64,000 nt of DNA from Photobacterium halotolerans DSM 18316 (GTDB lineage Bacteria; Pseudomonadota; Gammaproteobacteria; Enterobacterales; Vibrionaceae). Below are positions 29,629 through 36,593 of this stretch, piece after piece. The notes beneath the pieces were generated by a model. That model was not told the origin of the DNA, did not search any database, and was given only the letters and a program-made list of their open reading frames with translations. Positions within the stretch are counted from its first letter, which is position 1, and each line of letters opens with the position of its first letter. The position numbers and the translations under genes are program-made. The stretch spans positions 254,235 to 318,234 of the forward strand of contig NZ_KE384321.1 of the NCBI RefSeq assembly GCF_000425165.1, in the 5' to 3' direction.

Positions 29629-30089
29629 GATCTTCCTTTATAACAGACAAATTTATACGATGTTTATACAGGTGCAACGGTACGCAAGAATGGATTGGTA
29701 ACACGACAAACCATGACGAAAAGCTGAAAGATCGCATCTTTTCTCAGTCGCAGGCTGATCACAACATCACCAAAATGAACCAAGTTGCACACCACTCTGT
29801 AGCATTACTGCAATTGGGAGCCAGATCAATGCTCTAAAGCTGATTGATTGCACTAACTCTCACTTTTTTTCAGTGAAAAGCGCAGAAGATACACTTATTC
29901 GCACCCTGTTGGATATTGTTTATGCGCATCACAAACCGCTAACCAAACGAGCTTATATCGGTATAAATATGTTTTTGCTTCTTGGGAAGAAAGGAAGTAT
30001 CCGGCTTGTTCTGGATCATTACATCGAAGCGAAAAGGTCACAGCCCCGCATTGACAGGGGGCCATGATGATGATTCGACATCAGAACGG
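29629..30089. other. Intergenic stretch between two GNAT genes
   Basis: No confirmed gene. A plus-strand frame without an early start codon ends near 29837, and a GTG frame (29873-30067) encodes 64 residues that I do not recognise. Both may be relics. No attC-like repeat is seen. Confidence 0.35.
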
Positions 30090-30572
30090 CTAACCGTCCA
30101 GTGAATTCAAGTCGAGCTCCATAAAAATACTGAGCGGGTGTGCTTGATACTGACCATAAGGCTCACAAACCCGATATCCTATGGTTTGATATAAACCAAT
30201 GGATTCAGGCTGATTCACGCCGGTTTCCAGGCGGGCAAGGCGGATACCGTTATGCTTAAGGTACTGGTGCAAAGCATCCATAATTTGCCGGGATATACCC
30301 AGACCGCGGTAATTATCCAGTACAAACATACGCTTGATTTCGCCGTACTGCCCGTCATCATCCATCATTTTCACTGCGCCAATACCGGCTAACGCACCGC
30401 GTACAAAGGCTCCGACCAGATGAACATTGTCCTTCATGAGGGATTCCTCACTTTCCAGGTTGTTCGTCTCGGGCGGGTACAAACTATACATATAATCATC
30501 GGATGCGCTGAGGATCACTCGGACGTCATCACGATTGGGCATAACTTTTTGAATATACATAGTATTAACCAA
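30090..30572 (-). CDS. GNAT family N-acetyltransferase
   Basis: 160 residues. The acetyl-CoA loop is FVLDNYRGLGISRQIMDAL, and the C-terminal NQPESIGLYQTIGYRVCEPYG is diagnostic of the family, close to the YitI/PhnO-like acetyltransferases. ATG 30560 (MYIQKVMPNR) is an equally plausible start. Function unknown. A decayed GNAT lies just upstream on the same strand. Confidence 0.87.
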   Translation of the reverse strand: MVNTMYIQKVMPNRDDVRVILSASDDYMYSLYPPETNNLESEESLMKDNVHLVGAFVRGALAGIGAVKMMDDDGQYGEIKRMFVLDNYRGLGISRQIMDALHQYLKHNGIRLARLETGVNQPESIGLYQTIGYRVCEPYGQYQAHPLSIFMELDLNSLDG

Positions 30573-30590
30573 GCATTAATGTTGTTACTG

Positions 30591-30773
30591 CTACACAGTC
30601 AAAAAATAGTGATAATAATTTTCATCGCGCTGAAAACCCAACGACTCATAAAGAGCCTGAGCAGTCAGGTTTCTGTGCGATGCCTCTAACGCGATCCCTC
30701 TGGCGCCGGTACGACGGGCAAACAGGATAGCTTTTTGCATTAGCTGGCGGCCAATGCCTCCGACTTCTAACCC
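30591..30773 (-). pseudogene. GNAT acetyltransferase remnant (3' part only)
   Basis: On the minus strand the frame reads GIGRQLMQKAILFARRTGA and, further on, TAQALYESLGFQRDENYYHY before a TAG stop at 30593-30591. These are the acetyl-CoA loop and C-terminal helix/strand of a GNAT. A TGA (30776-30774) lies eleven codons before the GIGRQ and no N-terminal half is readable, so this is a truncated relic. It is a different paralogue from the intact gene downstream. Confidence 0.72.
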
Positions 30774-31033
30774 TCATCAGCCAATCAAACCGACCTGCGC
30801 CCAGGCGCTATAATCGGAATCAGCCTCACATAATAGCAATTTTGAAATCGGAATGAGAGCTTAAAGCGTAAAGTGGTAACATTCTGTGCACTCTCGCACA
30901 TAGCCAACCACCAAAGCAAACTCAGCCGCTGTGCATCCTGATGCTTTAGGCCAAACGGTTCTGAATTTACATCAGTCTATCCTTCTGGGAGGCGCACAGT
31001 ACTACAAGGCAACCTAAGATGCCATGAGTGTTG

Positions 31034-31057
31034 AGACACCTCAGGAACGAGGTGTCT
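31034..31057 (-). terminator. Hairpin overlapping the last stop codon of the csgBA unit
   Basis: AGACACCTC pairs with GAGGTGTCT around a six-base loop. There is no T-run on the minus strand, so it could be an mRNA-stabilising 3' stem rather than a terminator. Confidence 0.4.
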
Positions 31058-31385
31058 GGGTGGTAATTTGGCAGTCGTCGGTGACTGTCAGGACAGACAT
31101 GTCGCCAGCGGCATCAACCGTGATGCTGACAGGGAATTGAGATTTACTTAATGACATTCTGGATTTGCTGGAGCCGCTTACTGCTGAGCGCATTTTATTA
31201 CCACTACGTGAGGTCAGTGAATACGCGACTCGCTCACCGCTTTCCGAGATCATTAATATCGCCACTGAATCCCCGGCCAGAGTGCAGCTGATATCAAACG
31301 GTTTTTCCGTCTGGCTTATCGCCAGCAATGGATAAAAACAGAAAGCGGCGATAATCGCCGCTTTATTGGTCATAAGTTTACACAT
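31041..31385 (-). CDS. Small secreted protein at the end of the csgBA unit; CsgC/CsgH-like candidate
   Basis: 114 residues (or 110 from ATG 31373, the better start for the signal peptide TNKAAIIAAFCFYPLLA). The mature part of about 90 residues is beta-rich, with one Cys near each end (C34 in DISCTLAG, C105 in TDDCQITT), a layout like the curli amyloid inhibitors CsgH and CsgC. The central RSGNKMRSAVSGSSKSRMS is Ser/Gly/Arg-rich, like the CsgH loop. It lies 33 bases after csgA on the same strand, the place csgC has in enterobacteria. I infer a periplasmic curlin chaperone or inhibitor; identity is not proven by sequence alone. Confidence 0.6.
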   Translation of the reverse strand: MCKLMTNKAAIIAAFCFYPLLAISQTEKPFDISCTLAGDSVAILMISESGERVAYSLTSRSGNKMRSAVSGSSKSRMSLSKSQFPVSITVDAAGDMSVLTVTDDCQITTQTPRS

Positions 31386-31418
31386 AGTTAGTCATTCAAT
31401 TTAATTTCTACAATGTTA

Positions 31419-32054
31419 TCAGAACTGCTGGATATCAACTTCGTTATAAGACGAGTTGCTGATATAAAAGGTTGCGGTATCAGCGCGAGTCTGCTCGATG
31501 TCCACTTCATTGTAGCTAGAGTTACCCAGGATTTTACCGTAGACACGAGCATCATCTGAGTTCTGGTCGATATAGACATCGTTGTGATCAGCGCCATAAC
31601 CTTTGATGTCAACATACACTTTGTTGTCATCGCCATACTGGTCAACATCAACATGGTTGTCATCACCACCTTCGATATCTACATCAGCGGTATTGTCATC
31701 ACCATTTTGGTTCAGCACCACATAGTTGTCATCTGCATGGTCATCCAGGCTGATTCGACCTTTATTATCGTCACCATCTTGCAGCACTTCCAGCTCGTTA
31801 TCTTCTGAGTCGTCAGCTACTTCAACTTTAGCGAAGTTATCCGAACCGTCTTGTTCAATATCGATTTCGTTGTCATCGGAACCACCGCTGATATCGACCA
31901 CTGCTTCGTTACCCCAGCTTCCTGGAGAATCCTGATAAATCCACACATCATTGTAATCACTGTACCCTGTGATACTGACATCAGCTTCGTTATCTACCGC
32001 CAGCGCACCACCAGAGACCAACAGCGCAGAAATTACCAGAGCTAACTTTTTCAT
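31419..32054 (-). CDS. csgA: Major curlin subunit, strongly acidic
   Basis: Secreted amyloid subunit of curli fibres. 211 residues: signal peptide MKKLALVISALLVSGGALA, then about eight repeats of 22-25 residues of the form NxVxIxQxGDDNxxxVxI, for example NEIDIEQDGSDNFAKVEV. The first strand keeps the N-x5-Q spacing of curlin, but the second strand ends in Val/Ile where Gln is usual. By hand count the mature part has about 40 Asp and 12 Glu against 8 Lys plus Arg, which is far more acidic than E. coli CsgA. It follows csgB after 20 bases. The last two repeats (SSYNEVDI) are nearly identical and less acidic, possibly the cap. Confidence 0.9.
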   Translation of the reverse strand: MKKLALVISALLVSGGALAVDNEADVSITGYSDYNDVWIYQDSPGSWGNEAVVDISGGSDDNEIDIEQDGSDNFAKVEVADDSEDNELEVLQDGDDNKGRISLDDHADDNYVVLNQNGDDNTADVDIEGGDDNHVDVDQYGDDNKVYVDIKGYGADHNDVYIDQNSDDARVYGKILGNSSYNEVDIEQTRADTATFYISNSSYNEVDIQQF

Positions 32055-32074
32055 GTGATATTCCTTACATTGTG

Positions 32075-32635
32075 TTAATGGACTGTTATTTGTTTATTCA
32101 TTCCGTTGACTATTAGTATTTGCTCATTACCTGATTGATTGATATTAAAACCAGAGTAATTCACATTTGGCTTGTCAATGACGTAAGCCACATTACCATC
32201 ACCATCCTGGTTGATGGTTTCGCTAAGCCCTATTCCCGTTTGGGAAAGTACCGCACGATTCTGATTGCCATTTTGTATAATTGCGCCTTCGTTATTCCAC
32301 CCGGCCTGATAAATGGCAGCATAATTATCATTACCATTTTGTTCGATATAAGAGAGGTTCCCCCCTCCAATCTGGTCAACATTGGCGTTATTGTTATAAC
32401 CTGACTGTCGGACTAATGCTTTGTTACCTGAACCAAATAAATGCGTTTGGTTAATTCTCGCTGAACTATCATACGCATTTCTTAATTCAACTCTTGCCGC
32501 ATTATTAAAGTCATCAGACAACTCAGAGACCCTGCTTAATTCATTCCTTGCCAAATCACTTGCAAGAACAGGAAAACTTAACATAACACCTATTAAGGCC
32601 ACCGCATTCGAATTATTTGAAAATTGATACTTCAT
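32075..32635 (-). CDS. csgB: Minor curlin subunit (nucleator)
   Basis: Nucleates CsgA polymerisation on the cell surface. 186 residues from ATG 32635, which follows GAGGG; the frame opens upstream at GTG 32656. The signal peptide is followed by a linker and about five Gln/Asn-rich curlin repeats such as NNANVDQIGGGNLSYIEQNG and NEGAIIQNGNQNRAVLSQTG. Unlike csgA its repeats are canonical and not acidic. First gene of the csgBA unit, with its own upstream region after the csgG terminator. Confidence 0.9.
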   Translation of the reverse strand: MKYQFSNNSNAVALIGVMLSFPVLASDLARNELSRVSELSDDFNNAARVELRNAYDSSARINQTHLFGSGNKALVRQSGYNNNANVDQIGGGNLSYIEQNGNDNYAAIYQAGWNNEGAIIQNGNQNRAVLSQTGIGLSETINQDGDGNVAYVIDKPNVNYSGFNINQSGNEQILIVNGMNKQITVH

Positions 32636-32892
32636 TGCTGCAACCCTCGAAATCACCTTGCCTTGTTTGTAATTTCATTATGGTATTTATTTATCTATTT
32701 CCTATGAACTTTATGATGATTGTATCTATTTTTTTGCTAGCACTTTATTACTATATAACTCACCAATAAAATTAAAACATAAGAAAGAAATCAGATACAT
32801 ACATAAGGACTAAGTTGAAAGACGCAGCAGAGCCATACCTGAATCATCAGTTGGACAATAATAATCACTGTCAGAATAATTTAAATAGTTAA
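32636..32892 (-). promoter_or_regulatory. csgBA upstream region
   Basis: A 257-base, very AT-rich stretch lies between the csgG terminator and csgB. A promoter for csgBA must lie here, presumably bound by the CsgD product; no exact sites can be called. Confidence 0.5.
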
Positions 32893-32925
32893 TAAAAAAA
32901 GACAATCATCTTGTACAGATGATTG
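32893..32925 (-). terminator. Terminator of csgDEFG
   Basis: On the minus strand CAATCATC, a seven-base loop, GATGATTG, then TC and seven T. It separates the csgDEFG transcript from csgBA. Confidence 0.8.
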
Positions 32926-32983
32926 CCATAACATAAACAGCAACAAAAGGCCTGGAGAGAAAGAAATGTATTGATTTTAGATT

Positions 32984-33820
32984 TTAAATGATTGGCTGAG
33001 TAGTTCCCGCATATTTTTGAATAACAGGATTGGACATATCTGAAGGATTTCTAAGTTTCCAGAGATTTGTCTTTATCCCATCCACAACCATTTGTATTAC
33101 GGCAGAATCTATCGCCGACATTACAGCAACATTGACAGGCTCATTGGTTGTAATCCCTAACTCAGCTTCTAAGAGATCTTTATAATCTATAAATTTAAAA
33201 ATACCGGTTTGCAGTTCCTGAGACAGAATGGTCTTGCTGGTTGTGACACTCAACAAAATGCGACCACTGCGGATATCCACCGCCCTGACATTCACCGTCA
33301 CCTGATCTGTGCGGTACTGAGAAGATAGCCCTATCCCCAAATACCTCGCACCTGCTCCGCCAGTCTGGATATTGGTATCGTAAGCGATGATTCCACCTTC
33401 AACCATAATATTGGCCGCCATCAAAGAAGGAAGGTGATTACCGTGATTTTTCGGTGTCTCATGTTTACTCTGAGCGGCGCGAATAATCTTTCGCTCAGTG
33501 AGCAAATTCTGAAGCCCTTCCCGCTCTAAGGGGATAAACCACTTAGAATTGAGCAGCGCTGTTGTTAACATTGCCGCTCCCCCTTGCGGAACCGCAGTAG
33601 AGAAGTTGCTGTTAGGCTGGGGCTTGTACTGGCCGGTTTGGTCCCGGAAATCATAAACCGACACGTAAACCGGACCTCGGGGTAAGGGCAAAGAGGTTAA
33701 ATCTAAATAGGTCGCCCCTCTTGGCATCAGTGTTGGCTCATCTTTAGGTGCCGGAATACTCATAGACTGAGAGCAACCCCCTAAGATTAATGTAGAACAC
33801 AATAAGGCAATAAGTCTCAT
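32984..33820 (-). CDS. csgG: Curli secretion channel lipoprotein
   Basis: Nonameric outer-membrane pore through which curlin subunits leave the cell. 278 residues (E. coli 277) with lipobox LGGCSQS. Family stretches include PRGPVYVSVYDFRDQTGQYK, the constriction-side FSTAVPQGGAAMLTTAL and AYDTNIQTGGAGARYLGIG. Downstream of csgF by ten bases in the csgDEFG unit. Confidence 0.96.
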   Translation of the reverse strand: MRLIALLCSTLILGGCSQSMSIPAPKDEPTLMPRGATYLDLTSLPLPRGPVYVSVYDFRDQTGQYKPQPNSNFSTAVPQGGAAMLTTALLNSKWFIPLEREGLQNLLTERKIIRAAQSKHETPKNHGNHLPSLMAANIMVEGGIIAYDTNIQTGGAGARYLGIGLSSQYRTDQVTVNVRAVDIRSGRILLSVTTSKTILSQELQTGIFKFIDYKDLLEAELGITTNEPVNVAVMSAIDSAVIQMVVDGIKTNLWKLRNPSDMSNPVIQKYAGTTQPII

Positions 33821-33830
33821 GATCGTCTCC

Positions 33831-34238
33831 TTACATATCAGGCACTAAGCCACTAACTTGTATAGTAGATGTTTCGCCTGTTGCCTTATCAGTGACTTGA
33901 ATCATCAAAGCACCATTATTGTCGACTATATTCAACAGAAAATCATCCGTACTGAGTTGTCCTGTATTTCCGTTACCTACATCGGAAAGTAGCTGACCGA
34001 TTAACCGGGACTCCAGATTTGCCGCCAGCCTTTGTATACTGCTTTCGTCTTCACCCAGTAAACGATCTTCTTGTGGCGGTTTATAATCATTAATGGCATT
34101 AGCTCCAGCTAATAAATAACTACCATTTAATGGGCTACCGCCAAAATTAGGGTTCACCGGTGTATAAATCAGTTCGGTTGCTGAGACATCAATTGTCCAG
34201 AAACTCATAAACAATAAACAACATACCTTCCCTTTCAT
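33831..34238 (-). CDS. csgF: Curli assembly factor CsgF
   Basis: Docks at CsgG and anchors the nucleator at the surface. 135 residues (E. coli 138). After the signal peptide, ELIYTPVNPNFGGSPLNGSY is the conserved CsgG-binding N-terminus. The rest has the small C-terminal domain FLLNIVDNNGALMIQVTD. Confidence 0.95.
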   Translation of the reverse strand: MKGKVCCLLFMSFWTIDVSATELIYTPVNPNFGGSPLNGSYLLAGANAINDYKPPQEDRLLGEDESSIQRLAANLESRLIGQLLSDVGNGNTGQLSTDDFLLNIVDNNGALMIQVTDKATGETSTIQVSGLVPDM

Positions 34239-34249
34239 GTGCTGACCTC

Positions 34250-34744
34250 TTAAATTTCGTCGTAGTCAATATCAAAAGTATCTTTTAAATACCTTTCTAT
34301 CCGCCATCTCAATACATAATTCTTAACCGCTGAAACAGCCTGATCCGTTTTCTCTTCAATATTTTTTCTGCCTGGAGACAAAGCCGTTCGGTAGATAATA
34401 TTCTGCCGATGGAAAACAGTGATAATACTGCCTGATAACGCTGTCGGCCTTTCCTTCACAGAAATATTCTCTTTTAGCTCGTCCAGTTGGTCTTCTAATT
34501 TTTGTGCAAAGAGAGAATAAAACTCTTCACCTAATCGAGTCATTGTTCTGTCGATCACTACACCATCAATTTCTCGTAAACTATCTAACGATTCCAATCG
34601 GTCCTGGAGTTCGAGCGGCTCATCATTTTCCAATGACGGTCCATTCTCAATCGGCTTTGATGACTCTATCGAATCACCCTTGTCCGCACTCACCGCAGGA
34701 AACACAATGACTAGGTATACAAGCATAAAATATGGTAGTTTCAT
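34250..34744 (-). CDS. csgE: Curli periplasmic adaptor CsgE
   Basis: Caps CsgG on the periplasmic side and selects substrates. 164 residues, longer than E. coli CsgE (129) because of an acidic linker of about 40 residues after the signal peptide (PIENGPSLENDEPLELQDRL). The core matches: IDGVVIDRTMTRLGEEFYSL, VKERPTALSGSI and YRTALSPGR. The ATG overlaps the csgD stop (ATGA), so the two are translationally coupled. Confidence 0.93.
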   Translation of the reverse strand: MKLPYFMLVYLVIVFPAVSADKGDSIESSKPIENGPSLENDEPLELQDRLESLDSLREIDGVVIDRTMTRLGEEFYSLFAQKLEDQLDELKENISVKERPTALSGSIITVFHRQNIIYRTALSPGRKNIEEKTDQAVSAVKNYVLRWRIERYLKDTFDIDYDEI

Positions 34745-35421
34745 GATAATAAGCTATTAAATGTATGATTCTTAGCCCACATAAACGCCTGCAGGCGGTT
34801 CTTGACTTTGATTTTTTTAAACACATTATGAAGATGTGTTTTGACTGTATTTTCACTTACGAACAAGGACTCAGCAATTTGCAAATTTGAGGCGCCTGAG
34901 ACCAAAAGTTGCATAATTTCTTTTTCTCTTGTCGTTAACTCCACACTCAATTTTGGGATATTAGCTTGAGTACTCCGGTATTCAGAAATCAGTTCCTGGC
35001 ATAACTTACGACTAAACCACAGCTCACCACTTTGTATCTTCAGCAGCCCCTCAGATAACAGCTCCAGTGAATCACTGGTATAAAAGACCCCCACCAGGTT
35101 CGGCCATCGCTTAAGCTCATCGACCTTAATATCAGTGCATACATTGATCAGAATTTCAGAAGGTATTACCTCTTTATCAGCCATGATACTCAGGTACTTT
35201 TCACTCGACTTTGGCGTGATACTGGCAGAATCTAAAATGAACAATGTCTCTTCTATATGTTTAGCTGATAACTTGCTGATTTCATCCAGCTTTATACAGT
35301 TTATGGAAAATGTAAGCTTCTTTACCAGGTACTCTTTCAGAATAGAAGACTGAATACTCTCGTCCGACACTAATGCCAATCTAGTGTATGATTTTCTAGA
35401 CATCCCTACTCGTCCTTTCAT
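34741..35421 (-). CDS. csgD: CsgD-like LuxR-family regulator
   Basis: Transcription activator of curli genes. 226 residues (E. coli CsgD 216). An atypical receiver-like N-terminal domain is followed by a LuxR-type helix-turn-helix, LTTREKEIMQLLVSGASNLQ and NTVKTHLHNVFKKIKVKNR. ATG 35403 (MSRKSYTRL), with AAAGGA upstream, may be the true start instead of 35421. First gene of csgDEFG, preceded by a long AT-rich region, typical for a gene under H-NS and multiple-regulator control. Confidence 0.9.
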   Translation of the reverse strand: MKGRVGMSRKSYTRLALVSDESIQSSILKEYLVKKLTFSINCIKLDEISKLSAKHIEETLFILDSASITPKSSEKYLSIMADKEVIPSEILINVCTDIKVDELKRWPNLVGVFYTSDSLELLSEGLLKIQSGELWFSRKLCQELISEYRSTQANIPKLSVELTTREKEIMQLLVSGASNLQIAESLFVSENTVKTHLHNVFKKIKVKNRLQAFMWAKNHTFNSLLS

Positions 35422-35830
35422 TATTATATTAGCGTTTTAATAAAGTTAACTTTAGTTCACGTCAAAAAAATAACAAACAATAAAGTCATCGTGAAAGTTG
35501 CTTAAAGTTAACCTTTTAAAAACATGAAGTTACAATTGGTCTTACATTTTAATCCTGATACTTAATTGCCTTTCAAATATCAATAAAGTTATATAAAAAT
35601 TCACCTTCTTATTTTTAGCACTGGAAGTTTAGTTTGGTAGTAAACTTAAGTATTAATTTTCAATTGTTCAGTTAAATTAGATAGTTGATAAAGTATTTTT
35701 ATAAATAAACATTTTTATCAGAAAACCATGTGTCAATATTTTTTACGTTTGTCTTTTTAGGCAGGTTTAATCTGAGATAAATCGGCTCAATATTCATCAG
35801 GGAGTATATGGCAACAGAGTTAACCGGATT
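35422..35830 (-). promoter_or_regulatory. AT-rich upstream region of csgD
   Basis: About 400 bases with very high A+T and short runs of A and T, followed by no gene on either strand. It is in the position of the long regulated csgD promoter. Exact binding sites cannot be called from the sequence. Confidence 0.45.
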
Positions 35831-35879
35831 GATGATTACATTGAATAAGAAAGATGATGGATGTAAAAGTAATCCAGAA

Positions 35880-36060
35880 GGGCTGTCGCTGTATTTTAGT
35901 CTATTGGGCTGCTTGTCTTGCATCAGGCAGGCAAGGGATTTATCGCTCGCAAGCTCGCGCCCTTCGGGCGTTGCCTGAAGGCAACGTGGTCTCGCTTCGC
36001 TCGGCTGAAGACTCGCCGTCCGCCCCCGTCCAGGCTTCTTCACCCTATCTCATCTTGCCA
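35880..36060. repeat. GC-rich palindromic intergenic block
   Basis: It contains nested inverted repeats: GCTCGCAAGCTCGCG, CGCCCTTCGGGCG, GTTGCCTGAAGGCAAC and CGCTTCGCTCG. The base composition differs sharply from the AT-rich DNA on its left. The block looks like a dispersed intergenic repeat, which only a genome comparison can show. Confidence 0.4.
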
Positions 36061-36071
36061 AGGTTCAGGCG

Positions 36072-36100
36072 AAAAAAAACCGCTGACAGTTCAGCGGTTT
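36072..36100 (-). terminator. Terminator after the tRNA relic
   Basis: On the minus strand AAACCGCTGA ACTG TCAGCGGTTT followed by more T to a run of eight. It lies just downstream of the degenerate tRNA-like segment. Confidence 0.75.
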
Positions 36101-36106
36101 CTTCGA

Positions 36107-36160
36107 ATGTGACGGAGCCAGAACAAGGTATAGAGGGATTTTCAAATCCCGGGAAACATC
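36107..36160 (-). other. Possible tRNA relic
   Basis: The minus strand shows GGGATTTGAAAATCCC, a T-arm-like stem-loop, then GGCTCCGTCACATTCG, which echoes the CGCCACATTCG at the 3' end of the intact tRNA-Ser(UGA) next to it. The T-loop is damaged and no anticodon arm is readable. It also has a terminator in the same relative place. Confidence 0.35.
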
Positions 36161-36173
36161 ATCTGAAACCCAA

Positions 36174-36204
36174 TAAAAAAAGCCCCGTCGATGACGAGGC
36201 TTTC
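36174..36204 (-). terminator. Terminator of the tRNA-Ser genes
   Basis: On the minus strand AGCCTCGTC ATC GACGGGGCT followed by T-run, just after the CCA end of tRNA-Ser(UGA). Confidence 0.8.
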
Positions 36205-36209
36205 GAATG

Positions 36210-36300
36210 TGGCGGAGAGATAGGGATTTGAACCCTAGATACGCTATTAACGTATGCCGGTTTTCAAGACCGGTGCTTTCAACCACTCAGCCATCTCTCC
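36210..36300 (-). tRNA. tRNA-Ser (anticodon UGA)
   Basis: 91 bases on the minus strand from GGAGAGATGGCTGAGTGG to the encoded CGCCA. The anticodon loop is CTTGAAA (anticodon TGA) in a CCGGT/ACCGG stem. The long variable arm (CATACGTTAATAGCGTAT) is class II, as serine tRNAs require; the T-arm GGGTTCAAATCCC is intact. Confidence 0.95.
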
Positions 36301-36306
36301 TGAATG

Positions 36307-36394
36307 TGGCGGTGAGGGAGGGATTCGAACCCTCGATACGTTGCCGTATACACACTTTCCAGGCGTGCTCCTTCAGCCACTCGGACACCTCACC
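36307..36394 (-). tRNA. tRNA-Ser (anticodon GGA), copy 1
   Basis: 88 bases on the minus strand from GGTGAGGTGTCCGAGTGGC to CCGCCA. The anticodon loop is CTGGAAA (GGA), and the long variable arm TATACGGCAACGTAT marks a serine tRNA. It is six bases upstream of tRNA-Ser(UGA) and cotranscribed with it. An identical copy lies at 43588-43675. Confidence 0.95.
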
Positions 36395-36593
36395 AAATTG
36401 TTGCCAACGCCTGTCGCGTCGACGGCGGCTAATTTACTGACTTGTGCTAATTGGGTCAAGGTTTTTTCCCAATTTGTTGTACTTTCTTATCGCAAGCGAT
36501 GATCAAAAGATCAAATCGGTTTTTTCTTAGGCCTAACACACGCTTATTTCTACACTTGTAAGATAATTCTTATTTGAGTCTTACCACTTCACT

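Noticed and set aside
29873..30067. 64-residue plus-strand frame with GTG start
   Set aside because: No ribosome site, no recognisable family and the surroundings look like decayed DNA; kept only as a note.
29629..31040. Integron cassette array at the GNAT cluster
   Set aside because: No attC-like inverted repeats of 60-130 bases were seen between the genes.
31419..32656. Possible CRISPR or DNA repeat array
   Set aside because: The periodicity is imperfect at DNA level and in frame with coding; it reflects curlin protein repeats.
35854..36231. 125-residue plus-strand open frame
   Set aside because: It runs through the palindromic block, two terminators, the tRNA relic and into tRNA-Ser(UGA), with no ribosome site or family resemblance.
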